55,956 nucleotides of DNA from Planctomycetaceae bacterium (GTDB lineage: Bacteria > Planctomycetota > Planctomycetia > Planctomycetales > Planctomycetaceae): contig JAWKUA010000032.1 of assembly GCA_041398785.1 (NCBI GenBank), positions 1 through 55,956 of the forward strand, read 5' to 3'. The position numbers and the translations under genes are program-made. Below the pieces are notes generated by a model that saw only the letters and a list, made by a program, of their open reading frames with translations, made no database searches and was not told the DNA's origin. This document shows positions 1 to 10,593 of the stretch, piece by piece (within the stretch, counting starts at the first letter, position 1; the number at the start of each line of letters is the position of its first letter).

Positions 1-2
1 TG

Positions 3-749
3 TCTCAGCGGAAGGATGCGGAGTGGCTGATCAACTTCATGATCAACCCAAAGCAGGTGGTTGACGGAGGGGATGCTTACGCGCAGAAGTTGGTGGAGGA
101 GTCGCGCGGTGTTGTGATGCCGATCGGACCGGGCATGAACCGGTACCGGGCCGAGCAGATTCTCAAGCTGATTGCGGAGGAATCCAAACTGCCGGAGTCG
201 CAATTCAAGGGACTGAAGATTTCGAATGAGCCCTTCACGGAGAGGGACCGGCAGGCGGGCCGTGACCTGTTTGTGGGCAGGAAAACTCTTAAAAACGGGG
301 GTGCGGCCTGTAACAGTTGCCATGCCATGCACGATCTCAGTGCACTCGGCGGTGGCCGCCTGGGCCCGGACCTGACGCGGGTCTACGAGCGGCTCAAGGG
401 CCGGAATGCTGTCGCAGCCTGGCTCTCGGCCCCTGCGACTGAAACGATGCAGCCGATCTTCAGGAATCATCCCCTGGATGCGAGCGAGATTCACGCTCTG
501 ACCGCTTGTTTTGAAGCCTCCGCCGATCAGGCGGAATCGTCCCGTTCTCAGGGACGGGTTGCATTTTTGTTGCTGGGACTTGGTCTGGCGGGGGGACTGA
601 TCTTTCTGTTCGACACACTGTGGCGGCAGCGTTTCCACGCCATCCGTCGACCGCTGGTCGAGGCCGGTGTTGACGCCGTGCATACACGATTTCAGCATTC
701 ACTTCATTCGGAAACGACGTCCGCCGCTGCCGAGCACGAGAAAAGGTGA
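3..749 (+). CDS. narC: Membrane-anchored c-type cytochrome of nitrate reductase (NarC-like), 5' truncated by window edge
   Basis: The frame is open back to base 3, so the gene begins before the window. One haem-binding motif, CNSCH, lies at 309-323. The part before it (VDGGDAYAQKLVEESRG and the RAEQILKLIAEES helix) reads like the end of a first cytochrome domain, so a second haem site probably lies upstream. A hydrophobic stretch (VAFLLLGLGLAGGLIFLF, about 558-612) near the C-terminus should anchor it with the haems outside the cytoplasm. It ends 3 nt before narG. A dihaem cytochrome at the head of a narCGHJIK operon is known from Thermus thermophilus, where it passes electrons to and from the NarGHI complex; Nitrobacter nxr clusters also start with a cytochrome c gene. 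The name rests on position and architecture, not alignment. Confidence 0.75.
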   Translation, partial: SQRKDAEWLINFMINPKQVVDGGDAYAQKLVEESRGVVMPIGPGMNRYRAEQILKLIAEESKLPESQFKGLKISNEPFTERDRQAGRDLFVGRKTLKNGGAACNSCHAMHDLSALGGGRLGPDLTRVYERLKGRNAVAAWLSAPATETMQPIFRNHPLDASEIHALTACFEASADQAESSRSQGRVAFLLLGLGLAGGLIFLFDTLWRQRFHAIRRPLVEAGVDAVHTRFQHSLHSETTSAAAEHEKR

Positions 750-752
750 CAC

Positions 753-3700
753 ATGAGCCTGCTTCGAGATGCCATTGCCTGGATCCGTGACGAAGTGGAC
801 CCTCAGGGACGGCAATGGGAGGAATTTTACCGCAATCGCTGGCAGTATGACAAAGTCGTTCGCAGTACTCACGGCGTCAACTGCACCGGCGGCTGCACGT
901 GGAATATCCATGTCAAGGACGGCATCGTCACCTGGGAAATGCAGGGGCTGGACTATCCGCGGCTGGAAGCAGGTCTTCCGCCGTATGAGCCGCGCGGATG
1001 TCAGCGCGGGATCTCGTTCAGTTGGTATCTGTACAGTCCGCTGCGGGTGAAATACCCGTACATTCGCGGAGCGCTGCTCGACCTGTGGCGAAAGGCGCGC
1101 GCTGATCATGCCGATCCGGTCGATGCCTGGAAGAGTCTGGTGGAAGATCCCGAGGCGAGGCAGCGATGGCAGCGGGCTCGCGGTAAAGGAGGTCTTCGTC
1201 GCACCGACTGGAAGACTGCCGTCGAGATCATTGCCGCCTCGATGGTGTATACGATCAAAAAGCACGGACCGGATCGCATCGCCGGATTCTCACCGATTCC
1301 GGCCATGTCGATGGTGAGTTACGCCGCCGGTGCGCGACTGATGCAGTTGATCGGCGGCATCTCGCTCTCCTTCTACGACTGGTACTGCGACCTGCCGTCG
1401 GCGTCTCCTGAAACTTGGGGTGAGCAGACCGACGTTCAGGAAAGTGCCGACTGGTATCACGCCAAGATGCTGGTCTCGATGGGGGCGAACATCGGTATGA
1501 CTCGCACGCCGGACTGCCACTTCCTGGCCGAAGGACGGCACAACGGGACCAAGCTGTGGGTCTTCTCACCCGACTTCAACATGGTGGCGAAGTACGCGGA
1601 CGAATGGGTCGCGGTCAACGCCGGTCAGGACGGTGCCTGGTGGATGGCGGTCAACCATGTGCTGCTGACGGAGTTTCACCACCAGAAGCAGACTCCCTGG
1701 TTCATCGACTACGCTAAGAAGTACTCGGACGCACCGTATCTGGTGGAGGTCGTCACGGGCGAGGACGGAATTGATCGCCCCGGTCAGTTGCTGCGGGCCG
1801 GTCGGCTGGCGAAGTACGCCGGTGAGGAACACGGCGACTGGAAGTTTCTGATGTGGGACGGTGCGAGCAACGGCCCCAAAATGCCCATGGGCAGTTCCGG
1901 ATTCCGCTGGGGTAAGACTCCCGGCAAATGGAATCTGTTGCTGCAGGACGGCGTGGACGGCAGCGATATCGATCCGGTGCTGACGTTTCTGACCGAATCC
2001 GACGATGTTGCTGAGGTCGCTCTGGACGATTTCGGCGGCGGTAGAGTGTCCAGCGCGGTGTTCCGGTTCGCACCCTGACTACGAGCGGCGAGCAGGTTCG
2101 CGTCACGACGGTCTATGATCTGCTCATGGCCGCAATACGGCGTCGGTCGCGGATTACCCGGTGAGTATCCTGCGGACTATGACGACAAGGACGCTCCGTA
2201 CACGCCCGCCTGGAGTGAAAAATACACCGGCATTGGTCGCGAGAAGTGCTGATTCGATTTGCCCGCGAATGGGCGACGACAGCCGAGCACACGCAGGGGA
2301 AGTGCACGATTCTCATTGGTGCCGGAATCAACCACTGGTACCACGCCAACCTGATGTACCGAGCCGGAATTCACGCCCTCATCTTCTGCGGCTGCGTGGG
2401 TGTCAACGGCGGCGGGCTGGCTCACTATGTCGGACAGGAGAAGCTCGCCCCGATGGAATCGTGGTCATCCATCGCGCTGGCCAAAGACTGGTTCGGGCCG
2501 TCCCGCCTGCAGAATTCTCCGAGTTGGCATTATGTGCATACCGATCAGTGGCGGTATGAAAAGGCGTTCACGGAGTATCATGCATTGCCGAAGAACGGAG
2601 GCCCTGCCACAACGGCGCAGGGGCATACGATGGACATGCAGGTGCGGGCCGTGCGGCAGGGCTGGCTGCCGTTCTATCCGCAGTTTCCCGAAAACCCGCT
2701 GGACGTCGTCCGGCAGGCCCGCGCTGCCGGGGCCGAGACGCAGGATCAGATTTCGAACTGGGTCGCTCAGCGGCTGCAGTCGAAGGAAATGCAGTTCTCG
2801 GTGGAAGACCCCGACGCCGAAGCGAACTGGCCGCGAGTGTGGTTTATCTGGCGGGGCAACGCTCTGATGGCCAGTGCCAAGGGGCACGAATACTTTCTGC
2901 GGCATTATCTCGGGACGCATGACAACGCGCTCGGACAGGATCTGGCGCAGGATTCGGTCCATGAGGTCAAATGGCATGAACATGCTCCACGGGGAAAGAT
3001 GGACCTCGTCGTTGATCTGAACTTCCGAATGGATTCATCGGCTCTGTATTCGGACATCGTGCTTCCGGCCGCGACCTGGTACGAGAAGGCAGACCTGAAC
3101 TCGACCGACATGCACAGCTTCATTCATCCGCTGTCGCAGGCGGTGCCGCCGTGCTGGGAGTCGAAGAGCGACTGGGCGATCTTCAAAGGGGTGGCGAAGA
3201 AGTTTTCCGAACTCGCCGCTCCACACTTCCCCGAACCGGTCGAAGACGTCGTCGCCGCACCGCTGGCGCATGACAGCCCCGCCGAGGTGGCTCAGCCGGA
3301 CATGAAGCAGTGGATCAATGGCGAATGCCCGGCGATCCCCGGGAAGACGATGCCCGCGTTCCGCGTTGTTTCCCGCGACTATCGCAATGTCCACAAGCAG
3401 TTCATTTCGTACGGGCCGCTTGTTCGGGAAAACGGTCTTGCGGCGCACGGCACCGGCTATGCCATTCAGGAGGAGTACGACCGGTATCTGCAGACACACC
3501 GCACGGAGACCTGGAACGGCCGGACCTATCCGTCACTCGACCGGGACGTCGACGTCTGTGACGCGATCCTGCACTTTGCCACGGTCACGAACGGTGAACT
3601 GGCTTATCGCTCGTACCGGAATATGGAAAAGAAGACGGGTGTGCCGCTGGCGCACCTGGCGGAGAAGAATCGCGGTTTCCTGACGTCCTACGCGGATATT

Positions 3701-4411
3701 CAAAGTCAGCCGCGACGTTTCATCAACAGTCCGATGTGGTCGGGACTGATCGAAAACGGGCGTTCGTATTCGCCGTACACATACAACGTCGAATCGATGG
3801 TTCCGTGGCGGACGCTGACCGGGCGGCAGTCTTTGTACCTGGACCATCCGGTGTACATCGACTTTGGTGAGCATCTGCCGACGTACAAGCCCAAGCCGCT
3901 GCCGATGGAGTACGCGGACTTGCGCTTCAGTGAATCCGGACCGGAAGTCGGTCCCACGCTGATGCTCAACTACCTCACGCCGCACGGCAAGTGGCACATC
4001 CACTCGACCTACGGCGACAACCAGCGGATGACCACACTGTCGCGGGGAACGTATCCGCTGTGGCTCAACGATCAGGACGCCGCCGACATCGGCATCGCTG
4101 ACAATGACTGGGTGGAAGTGTTTAACGATCACGGCGTCGTCGTGACCACGGCGGTCGTCAGCGCGCGGATTCCGCGGGGCATCTGCATGCAGTACCACTC
4201 GCCGGAGCGGACAATCGGCATTCCGTTGTCACCGCTGCGGAAAAACCGCCGATCGGGCGGGCACAACAGTCTCACCCGCACACGGCTGAAGCCCAACCTT
4301 ATGGTCGGGGGTTACGGTCAGTTCACGTATCACTTCAATTACTGGGGTCCGGTCGGCTGCAATCGGGATACGCACCTGCTGGTCCGCAAATGTCCGAAGG
4401 TTGTTTACTAG
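753..4411 (+). CDS. narG: Respiratory nitrate reductase / nitrite oxidoreductase alpha subunit NarG, frameshifted
   Basis: Molybdopterin (bis-MGD) catalytic subunit of the membrane-bound nitrate reductase. The first piece (753-2078) carries the FS0 cluster ligands H40, C44, C48 and C83 (spacing H-x3-C-x3-C-x34-C) and the motif YDWYCDLP, whose D213 corresponds to the molybdenum ligand Asp222 of E. coli NarG. The second long piece (from about 2240 to 4411) continues the family to its C-terminus. Total span of about 1219 codons fits NarG. Reading frame changes occur near 2070, 2138 and 2235, yet the missing residues are recoverable in other frames (VRVTTVYDLLMA, then QYGVGRGLPGEYPADYDD, then LIRFAREW). 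Start ATG at 753 follows AAAAGG. No Tat-type signal is seen, suggesting a cytoplasm-facing enzyme. NxrA of the Nitrobacter type is the same family and cannot be excluded. Confidence 0.92.
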
Positions 4412-4483
4412 GGTTCATGCGCTGCCCTGGGCCTGATCCCCGTCCGCTCACCTGTTTTTCGCCCTCTTGCCGGAACAGCTTCC

Positions 4484-5977
4484 ATGCAGGTTCGCTCCCA
4501 GGTTTCGATGGTGTTCCATCTCGACAAATGCATCGGGTGCCACACGTGCAGCGTTGCCTGCAAAAACGTCTGGACCGATCGCAAAGGGGCGGAGTACATG
4601 TGGTGGAACAACGTCGAGACGAAACCCGGGACGGGTTATCCAACGAAGTGGGAAGACCAGGAGAAGTATCAGGGAGGCTTCAAAAGCAACGGCAACGGGA
4701 AACTGGAGATCCGCTCGACGAGCCGGTCGAGGATCGTGCCCAACATTTTCCACAACCCCCACATGCCGAGCATGGATGATTATTACGAGCCCTGGACTTA
4801 CGACTATCAGAACCTGTTCAATGCTCCGGAAGGAGCCGATCAGCCGACTGCCGAACCCATTTCGATGATCGATGGTGAGCCGGTTGATATTCAGTCCGGG
4901 CCGAACTGGGACGACGATCTCGGCGGATCGCCGATCTATGCCGAAAACGACCCGAATCTCGCGGGGCTGACGGAACAGCAGCGACTGCAGCTCAGCAGCG
5001 TCGAGCGTCTGGTGTTCTTCTACCTGCCGCGCATCTGCAATCACTGCCTGAATCCGTGCTGTGTGGCTTCGTGCCCGTCCGGAGCGCTGTACAAGCGAGG
5101 CGAGGACGGGATTGTCCTGATCGATCAGCAGAAGTGCCGCGCGTGGCGATCGTGCGTGGCAGCCTGTCCGTATAAGAAGACGTATTTCAACTGGTTCACC
5201 GGCAAGAGCGAGAAGTGCATTCTGTGCTACCCGCGACTGGAGACGGGACAGGCGCCGGCGTGTTTTCATTCCTGCGTCGGCCGCATTCGGTATCTCGGCG
5301 TCCTGCTGTATGACGCCGAGCGTCTGGAGGAAGTTGCCAAATTGCCCGACGATCAACTGGTCGAAGGGCATCGCGAAATGATTCTTGATCCGTTCGATCC
5401 GCAGGTCATCGAGGCGGCGCTGCGAAACGGCGTGACCGAGGCCGTGATCGAATCTGCGCAGAGATCTCCGGTGTACAAGTTCGTCAAGCAGTGGAAGATC
5501 GCCCTGCCGCCGCACATCGAGTATCGCACGCTGCCAATGCTGTTCTACGTACCGCCGATGTCGCCCGTACAGGCCAGCAAGCCGGAGGATACGATTCAGC
5601 ACAACAGTGACAATCTGTTCCACGACATCGATCAGTCGCGCCTGCCGATGAAATTTCTCGCCAATCTCCTGGGTGCCGGTCACGAAGGAGTGGTGCGGTA
5701 CGCTCTGGCAAAACAGAAGGCCGTCCGCTGGCACCGCCGCGCAGAAACTGTCGGTGACATCGACCGCGACACCGCGGATCGCATGCTGCGTGAAGCCAAT
5801 TGCACGCGTGAAGAGGCCGACGCCATCTATCAGCTCACCGCGTTGTGCACGTTCGAGGATCGCTTTGTGATTCCGCCGATGCACCGCGAGCAGGCGATCG
5901 AAATGATGAAGGAACCGCATGAGCACCGCGAAGAGACCGGTTTCGGTTTCGTCGGCGGACCGAGGAGAGGATTGTAG
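4484..5977 (+). CDS. narH: Nitrate reductase beta subunit NarH (iron-sulfur protein)
   Basis: Intact 497-residue electron-transfer subunit carrying the Fe-S chain between NarI haems and NarG. The N-terminal set CIGCHTCSVACKNVW is followed by CNHCLNPCCVASCPSGALYKR, CRAWRSCVAACPYKK and CILCYPRLETGQAPACFHSC. The tryptophan in place of a cysteine in CRAWRSC is the hallmark of the [3Fe-4S] site in NarH. Length is close to the E. coli protein (about 510). The gap after narG is 72 nt, with no strong ribosome binding site visible before ATG 4484, so translation may depend on the upstream gene. This is one of the few genes in the cluster with no frameshift. NxrB would look the same at this level. Confidence 0.93.
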   Translation: MQVRSQVSMVFHLDKCIGCHTCSVACKNVWTDRKGAEYMWWNNVETKPGTGYPTKWEDQEKYQGGFKSNGNGKLEIRSTSRSRIVPNIFHNPHMPSMDDYYEPWTYDYQNLFNAPEGADQPTAEPISMIDGEPVDIQSGPNWDDDLGGSPIYAENDPNLAGLTEQQRLQLSSVERLVFFYLPRICNHCLNPCCVASCPSGALYKRGEDGIVLIDQQKCRAWRSCVAACPYKKTYFNWFTGKSEKCILCYPRLETGQAPACFHSCVGRIRYLGVLLYDAERLEEVAKLPDDQLVEGHREMILDPFDPQVIEAALRNGVTEAVIESAQRSPVYKFVKQWKIALPPHIEYRTLPMLFYVPPMSPVQASKPEDTIQHNSDNLFHDIDQSRLPMKFLANLLGAGHEGVVRYALAKQKAVRWHRRAETVGDIDRDTADRMLREANCTREEADAIYQLTALCTFEDRFVIPPMHREQAIEMMKEPHEHREETGFGFVGGPRRGL

Positions 5978-5978
5978 C

Positions 5979-6699
5979 ATGGCCAGACCGCGCACATTAC
6001 GAACATTCCGCCAACTGCTCAGCTACCCGGATGAGCAGACGCTGGAGGCCTGCGAACTGCTGTACATCATCCTGCAGTCGGAACTGCCGGATGCGGCGGC
6101 CGGCATCGGCCGTTTCGGAGCGTACATCGAACAGCATGAATTGTGGCAGGTGGAAGAGACCTATACGGCGACATTTGACGTCAACCCGGCGTGCATGCGC
6201 TGGAGATCGGCTGGCACCTGTTCGGGGAAGAGTATGACCGCGGGTCCTGCTGGTGCGGCTGCGCGAGGAAATGCGGCGATATGGTGTGAGCGAATCGTGC
6301 GAACTTCCGGATCACCTGACGCATGTTCTGCCGCTGATCGGCGCCATGCCGGAAGAAGAGGCCGGGCGGTTCGTCACGGCCTGCGTGCAGCCGGCGGTGC
6401 TCAAAATGCAACAGGCACTGGCTCGCAGCGACACTCCGTACCGCTGGATCACGGATGCTCTGGCCGCGGTGATTCAGTCGGTGTGGGGCGAGGGGCGGCC
6501 GATCACTGACGGTTCCGGACCGCATCGCGCGGACGGCCGGGAGATTCCTGACGGTGTTGATCTGCTGCACGCCTATCCGGCGGCGGATGTGCAGCCGGGC
6601 TGCGGCAGCAGTTGTTCCGGAAGTTGCGGGGGAGACGAAGGCGCTGTGCCGTTCGTACCGCTGGGGATGAGCGAATCTGTGTTGAAGGAGATCCGCTGA
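5979..6699 (+). CDS. narJ: Nitrate reductase chaperone NarJ, frameshifted
   Basis: Dedicated cytoplasmic chaperone that holds apo-NarGH for molybdenum cofactor insertion and membrane docking. It starts at ATG 5979, directly after the narH stop (5975-5977), behind GAGGAGAGG. The opening TFRQLLSYPDEQTLEACELL and the later LREEMRRYGVSESCELPDHLTHVLPLI are typical of the NarJ/DmsD helical family. The frame changes near 6200 and near 6246; the bridging text LEIGWHLFGEEYDRGS is present in the third frame, so the protein sequence is complete although the reading frame is not. The C-terminal tail contains CGSSCSGSCGG, a cysteine-rich stretch. The stop overlaps the narI start (TGATG at 6697-6701). Confidence 0.85.
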
Positions 6700-7379
6700 T
6701 GCCGGTTCGACCGATTGATCAGTTTCTGTTCATCGCACTTCCCTATGTGTGTCTGTTCACGTTTTTTCTGATGACGATCTATCGTTATCGGGCGCAGTCG
6801 TTCTCCTATTCGAGCCTGTCGAGCCAGTTCCTGGAGAACAAACAGCACTTTTGGGTGGTGGTACCGTTTCATTACGGCATTCTGGCGGTGACGGCAGGAC
6901 ACCTCATCGCCTTTCTGATCCCGCGGTCAATCCTCGCGTGGAACAGCCACCCGCTGAGATTGTACGTGCTGGAGATTTCTGCGCTGGCCTGCGGCCTGCT
7001 GACACTGATCGGACTGTTGGGGCTGATGTCCCGCCGGGCGACAACGGCCCGCATTCGCAAGGTCACTTCGGTGAATGACTGGGTGCTGCTGGGCATGCTG
7101 CTGGTGCAGACCGCAAGTGGTGTGCTGATTGCCCTGTTTCATCCGTGGGGATCGTCGTGGTTCGCCACGAATCTGTCTCCGTATCTGTGGTCGATCTTTC
7201 TGCTCAGCCCCGACGTCAGCTACGTGTCAGCCATGCCGCATGCGGTCAAGCTGCACATCGTGCTGGCATTTCTGACGATCGGATTCTTCCCATTCACACG
7301 CCTGGTGCACCTGCTCGTGGTGCCGAACCCGTATTTGTGGCGAAAGACGCAGGTCGTTCGCTGGTACGGTCGCAGGTAG
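6699..7379 (+). CDS. narI: Nitrate reductase gamma subunit NarI (dihaem cytochrome b)
   Basis: Integral membrane subunit that binds two b haems and exchanges electrons with the quinone pool. The 226-residue protein has five hydrophobic segments and the four expected histidine ligands: H58 and H68 in FHYGILAVTAGHLI, and H186 and H204 in KLHIVLAFLTIGFFPFTRLVH. These match E. coli His56, His66, His187 and His205 in spacing. The start overlaps the narJ stop by one base. The frame is intact. Downstream lies a transporter pair, as in Thermus nar operons. Confidence 0.93.
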   Translation: MPVRPIDQFLFIALPYVCLFTFFLMTIYRYRAQSFSYSSLSSQFLENKQHFWVVVPFHYGILAVTAGHLIAFLIPRSILAWNSHPLRLYVLEISALACGLLTLIGLLGLMSRRATTARIRKVTSVNDWVLLGMLLVQTASGVLIALFHPWGSSWFATNLSPYLWSIFLLSPDVSYVSAMPHAVKLHIVLAFLTIGFFPFTRLVHLLVVPNPYLWRKTQVVRWYGRR

Positions 7380-7400
7380 ATTCCTGCCAACGGAGAGGTA

Positions 7401-8926
7401 ATGACTGCCCAGGAAAAACAACCGGATTCCGGTGGTCGCTATGCGTGGTGGATTCTGGCGATGAACACGTTTGCGTTCACCGTTTGTTTCGCCGTGTGGA
7501 TGATGAACGGAGTGCTGGTGACATATCTGGTCGACAACGGGGTCTTCCGCTGGAGTCCGTCAGAGATCGGCTGGATCATCGGCATCCCGGTGCTGACAGG
7601 AGCCATCTTTCGGCTCCCGCTGGGCATTGCCACGGATCAATACGGCGGCCGCATCGTGATGGGGGTGTTGCTGCTGCTGTGTGCCGTTCCCACGTACCTC
7701 GTCAGCGCCTGCAACAACTACTGGCAGTTCTGTCTGGCGGGGCTGGGCTTCGGTCTTGTGGGAACGAGCTTTGCCGTGGGAATTGCCTACACGTCAGTCT
7801 GGTTTCCTGCACATCGCCAGGGAACCGCCCTGGGCATCTTCGGCGCGGGAAATGCCGGCGCAGCGTTGACCAGTCTGGGGGCTCCGCATCTTCTGCGGTG
7901 GCTGACGAACTACGGCGAGAATCCGGAGGCCTGGCGGACGCTTCCGAAAATCTACGCGGCGATTCTCGCAGTGACGGGCGTCATTTTTCTGGCAACCACC
8001 CGCACGAAGCTCGCCCGCGGCGCAAACAAATCGATGTCGCAGCGGCTTGCACCGCTCCGCTCGATACGCGTGTGGCGGTTCGGCCTGTATTACTTCTACG
8101 TGTTCGGCGGTTTCGTCGCACTCGCTCAGTGGCTGGTGCCTTATTACGTCAACGCCTATGGCATGACCGTGGCACTGGCGGGCGCACTGGCAGCCTGCAA
8201 CAGTCTGCCTTCCGGAGTCATCCGGGCACTGGGCGGCTGGATGTCGGATGTCTGGGGAGCGCGTCTGGTGATGTATTGGGTGCTGGGCCTGTCGCTGATC
8301 TGCTGCCTGCTGCTGATCGTGCCTCAAATGGATATCCATGCTCCCGGAAGCGGCGTGATGGCGCGTGCTGCGGGGACCGTGACGGCAGTCACGCCGGAGC
8401 AGATTATGGTGGATTCGCCGAAGCTGGGAGAGATGCAGTATTCGCTGAAACCAAAGGTCGGAGAACTGGTCTCCCGCGAGGAACGTCACTCGGGAATGCT
8501 GATTCTTCCCCGAGCGATGAGCTGGCAGGAACCGGCGGTTGCCGTCGGCGGGCAGGTGCAGAAAAAGGAGGTCCTTGCTCGCGGCATGACGCACATTTTT
8601 TCCAGGCAAACGTCTGGGTCTTCACGGTGCTCAGCATCATCCTGGGGACGGTCATGGGCATCGGCAAGGCGGCTGTCTACAAACACATTCCCGATTACTT
8701 CCCGGACGACGTCGGCGTCGTCGGCGGGATCGTCGGCGTTCTCGGCGGTCTGGGCGGATTCATCTGTCCCGTGATTTTCGGGTACATGCTGCAGTGGACC
8801 GGACTGTGGACATCGTGTTGGATGTTTTTCTTTGTGCTGGTCGCGGTCTGTCTGGGCTGGATGCACCTGGTGATCGCCCGCATGCTGAAATCCGAAGTTC
8901 CTGATCTGGCACATCGAATCGAGTAA
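7401..8926 (+). CDS. narK: NarK-type nitrate/nitrite transporter with an extra soluble insert, one frameshift
   Basis: Major facilitator family transporter of the nitrate/nitrite porter group. The start ATG at 7401 follows GAGAGGTA. Twelve-helix features include the nitrate-signature-like GIFGAGNAGAALTSLG in the first half and GVVGGIVGVLGGLGGFICP in the second. A single frame change sits in a run of six T at about 8597-8602 (CACATTTTTTCC); the protein continues as FFQANVWVFTVLSIILGTVMGIGK to the stop at 8926. Between the two halves (about 8330-8590) lies a soluble insert of roughly 85 residues with beta-rich text such as YSLKPKVGELVSREER and VGGQVQKKEVLARGMTHI, resembling a barrel-sandwich (biotinyl/lipoyl-like) fold. 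Usual NarK proteins lack such a domain in this position. Confidence 0.85.
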
Positions 8927-8933
8927 ACCCGCT

Positions 8934-10530
8934 ATGGCCCGAACACCTGAACGCTGGGATGTGGAAGACGACGCCTTCTGGGAATCGGAGGGGCGGGTGA
9001 TTGCGAACCGCAATCTGTGGATCTCGATCCCGAACCTGTTGTGCGGGTTCTCCGTGTGGCTGTACTGGGGCATGGTTGTGAAGATCATGCAGCGGCTGCA
9101 CTTTGCCAACCCGGAACTGTTCAACTTTACCTTCCGGAACAACGGTCAGAGCTACGACGAAGCGGGTTATCGGGCGCTGTTGTTTACGCTGCCGGCGGTG
9201 GCGGGACTGGCCGGGGCGACGCTTCGCATTCCGAACTCGTTTATGATCGCCATCTGCGGCGGGCGCAACGTCAAGTTCATGACGACGGTCATGCTGATCA
9301 TTCCCGCGGTCGCCGCGGGGCTCGCGCTGCGGGATCCCGCCACACCGTTCACCACATTCATCGTGCTGGCGGCACTGTCCGGTGTCGGGGGCGGTGCATT
9401 CGCGTCCAGCATGTCGAACATCTCGTTCTTCTTTCCGAAGCGGCAGCAGGGGCTGGCACTGGGACTTAATGCCGGGCTGGGCAACGCCGGCGTGAGCGTG
9501 ATGCAGTTTCTGATTCCGTGGGTGATCACGTTCGGTCTGTTCGGCGGCGCGGGCGGCGAACCGCAGGTAAGTTCGTCGCCGAAGGCAGGACGCAGGAGTT
9601 GTGGATTCAGAACGCCGCGCTGGTGTGGGTGCCGATCATGACGGTGCTGGCAATTCTGGCCTGGATTTTCATGAACAACCTGCCACAGCATGACTGTGGT
9701 CCGACGCCGTCCGCCATCGGGAAATATCTGTGGCTGCAGGGGATCGGCTTCCTGGGCTCGGCGGCTGGTGTCGTCCTGCTGATTCTGGTCCCGATGCCCG
9801 TGCCCGAATTGGTTCGGATCTTCCTGGTCCTGATTGCAACAGTCGCCGCAACGATGCTCGGGATGAAGTTCCTCACACCGAAGACGATTCAGGAGCCGCT
9901 CAATCGCCAGTTTGCAATTTTCAGAAACAAGCACAACTGGATCATGACATGGCTGTACGTGATGACGTTCGGTTCGTTCATCGGGTATTCCAACGCCTTT
10001 CCGAAACTGATCGACGATGTGTTCGTAACGCCGACAAACGGACTGATCACGTCGAATTACATCTGGATCGGGGCGGCCGTCGGGGCACTGATTCGTCCCG
10101 TCGGGGGCTGGCTGTCTGACAAACTCGGAGGCGCCCGCGTGACTCAGTGGGACACATGGATCATGGTCGTCTCAACAATTCTTGCCGGTTACATCGTGTC
10201 TCTGGCGGGCAAGAGTGAAACTCCGGAGAAGTATTTCATTCCGTTTCTGGTCACATTCATTGTGCTGTTCGCAACGACGGGGATCGGTAACGGATCGACC
10301 TTCCGCATGATTCCGATCATCTTCTCGAAGGAGCAGGCGGGACCGGTCCTCGGCTGGACATCCGCGATTGCTGCCTACGGGGCGTACCTCATTCCGACGA
10401 TCTTCGCGACACAAATTGAGTCGGGCACGCCGGAGTACGCGCGCTGTACGGATTCGCCGTTTACTACGCGAGCTGTCTGCTGGTGAACTGGTGGTATTAC
10501 GCACGGAAGAATGCGGAGATCAAATGCTGA
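8934..10530 (+). CDS. Second NarK-type nitrate/nitrite transporter, frameshifted
   Basis: Second major facilitator transporter in the nitrate porter family, starting 8 nt after the first. Recognisable parts are LWISIPNLLCGFSVWLYWGM at the N-terminus, GLNAGLGNAGVSVMQFLIP (first nitrate signature) and GIGNGSTFRMIPIIF (second nitrate signature). The frame changes near 9565 and again near 10440; after the second change the text ALYGFAVYYASCLLVNWWYYARKNAEIKC runs to a stop at 10528-10530. Two NarK paralogues side by side are common where nitrate and nitrite must be exchanged (nitrate/proton symport plus nitrate/nitrite antiport), but which of the two does which cannot be told here. Confidence 0.85.
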
Positions 10531-10593
10531 TCGACATGGTGACGGAGTGGAGCGACGAAAAAGAGGGCGACGGGAATCACGAGGACGACAGGA

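Noticed and set aside
4448..5995. 515-codon minus-strand frame opposite narH
   Set aside because: An antisense shadow of a GC-rich gene; narH on the plus strand has all Fe-S motifs.
7145..8600. First 480 codons of a long frame overlapping narI and narK
   Set aside because: Arg/Ser-rich shadow text; only the part after the T-run (about 8600-8926) belongs to a real protein, the end of NarK.
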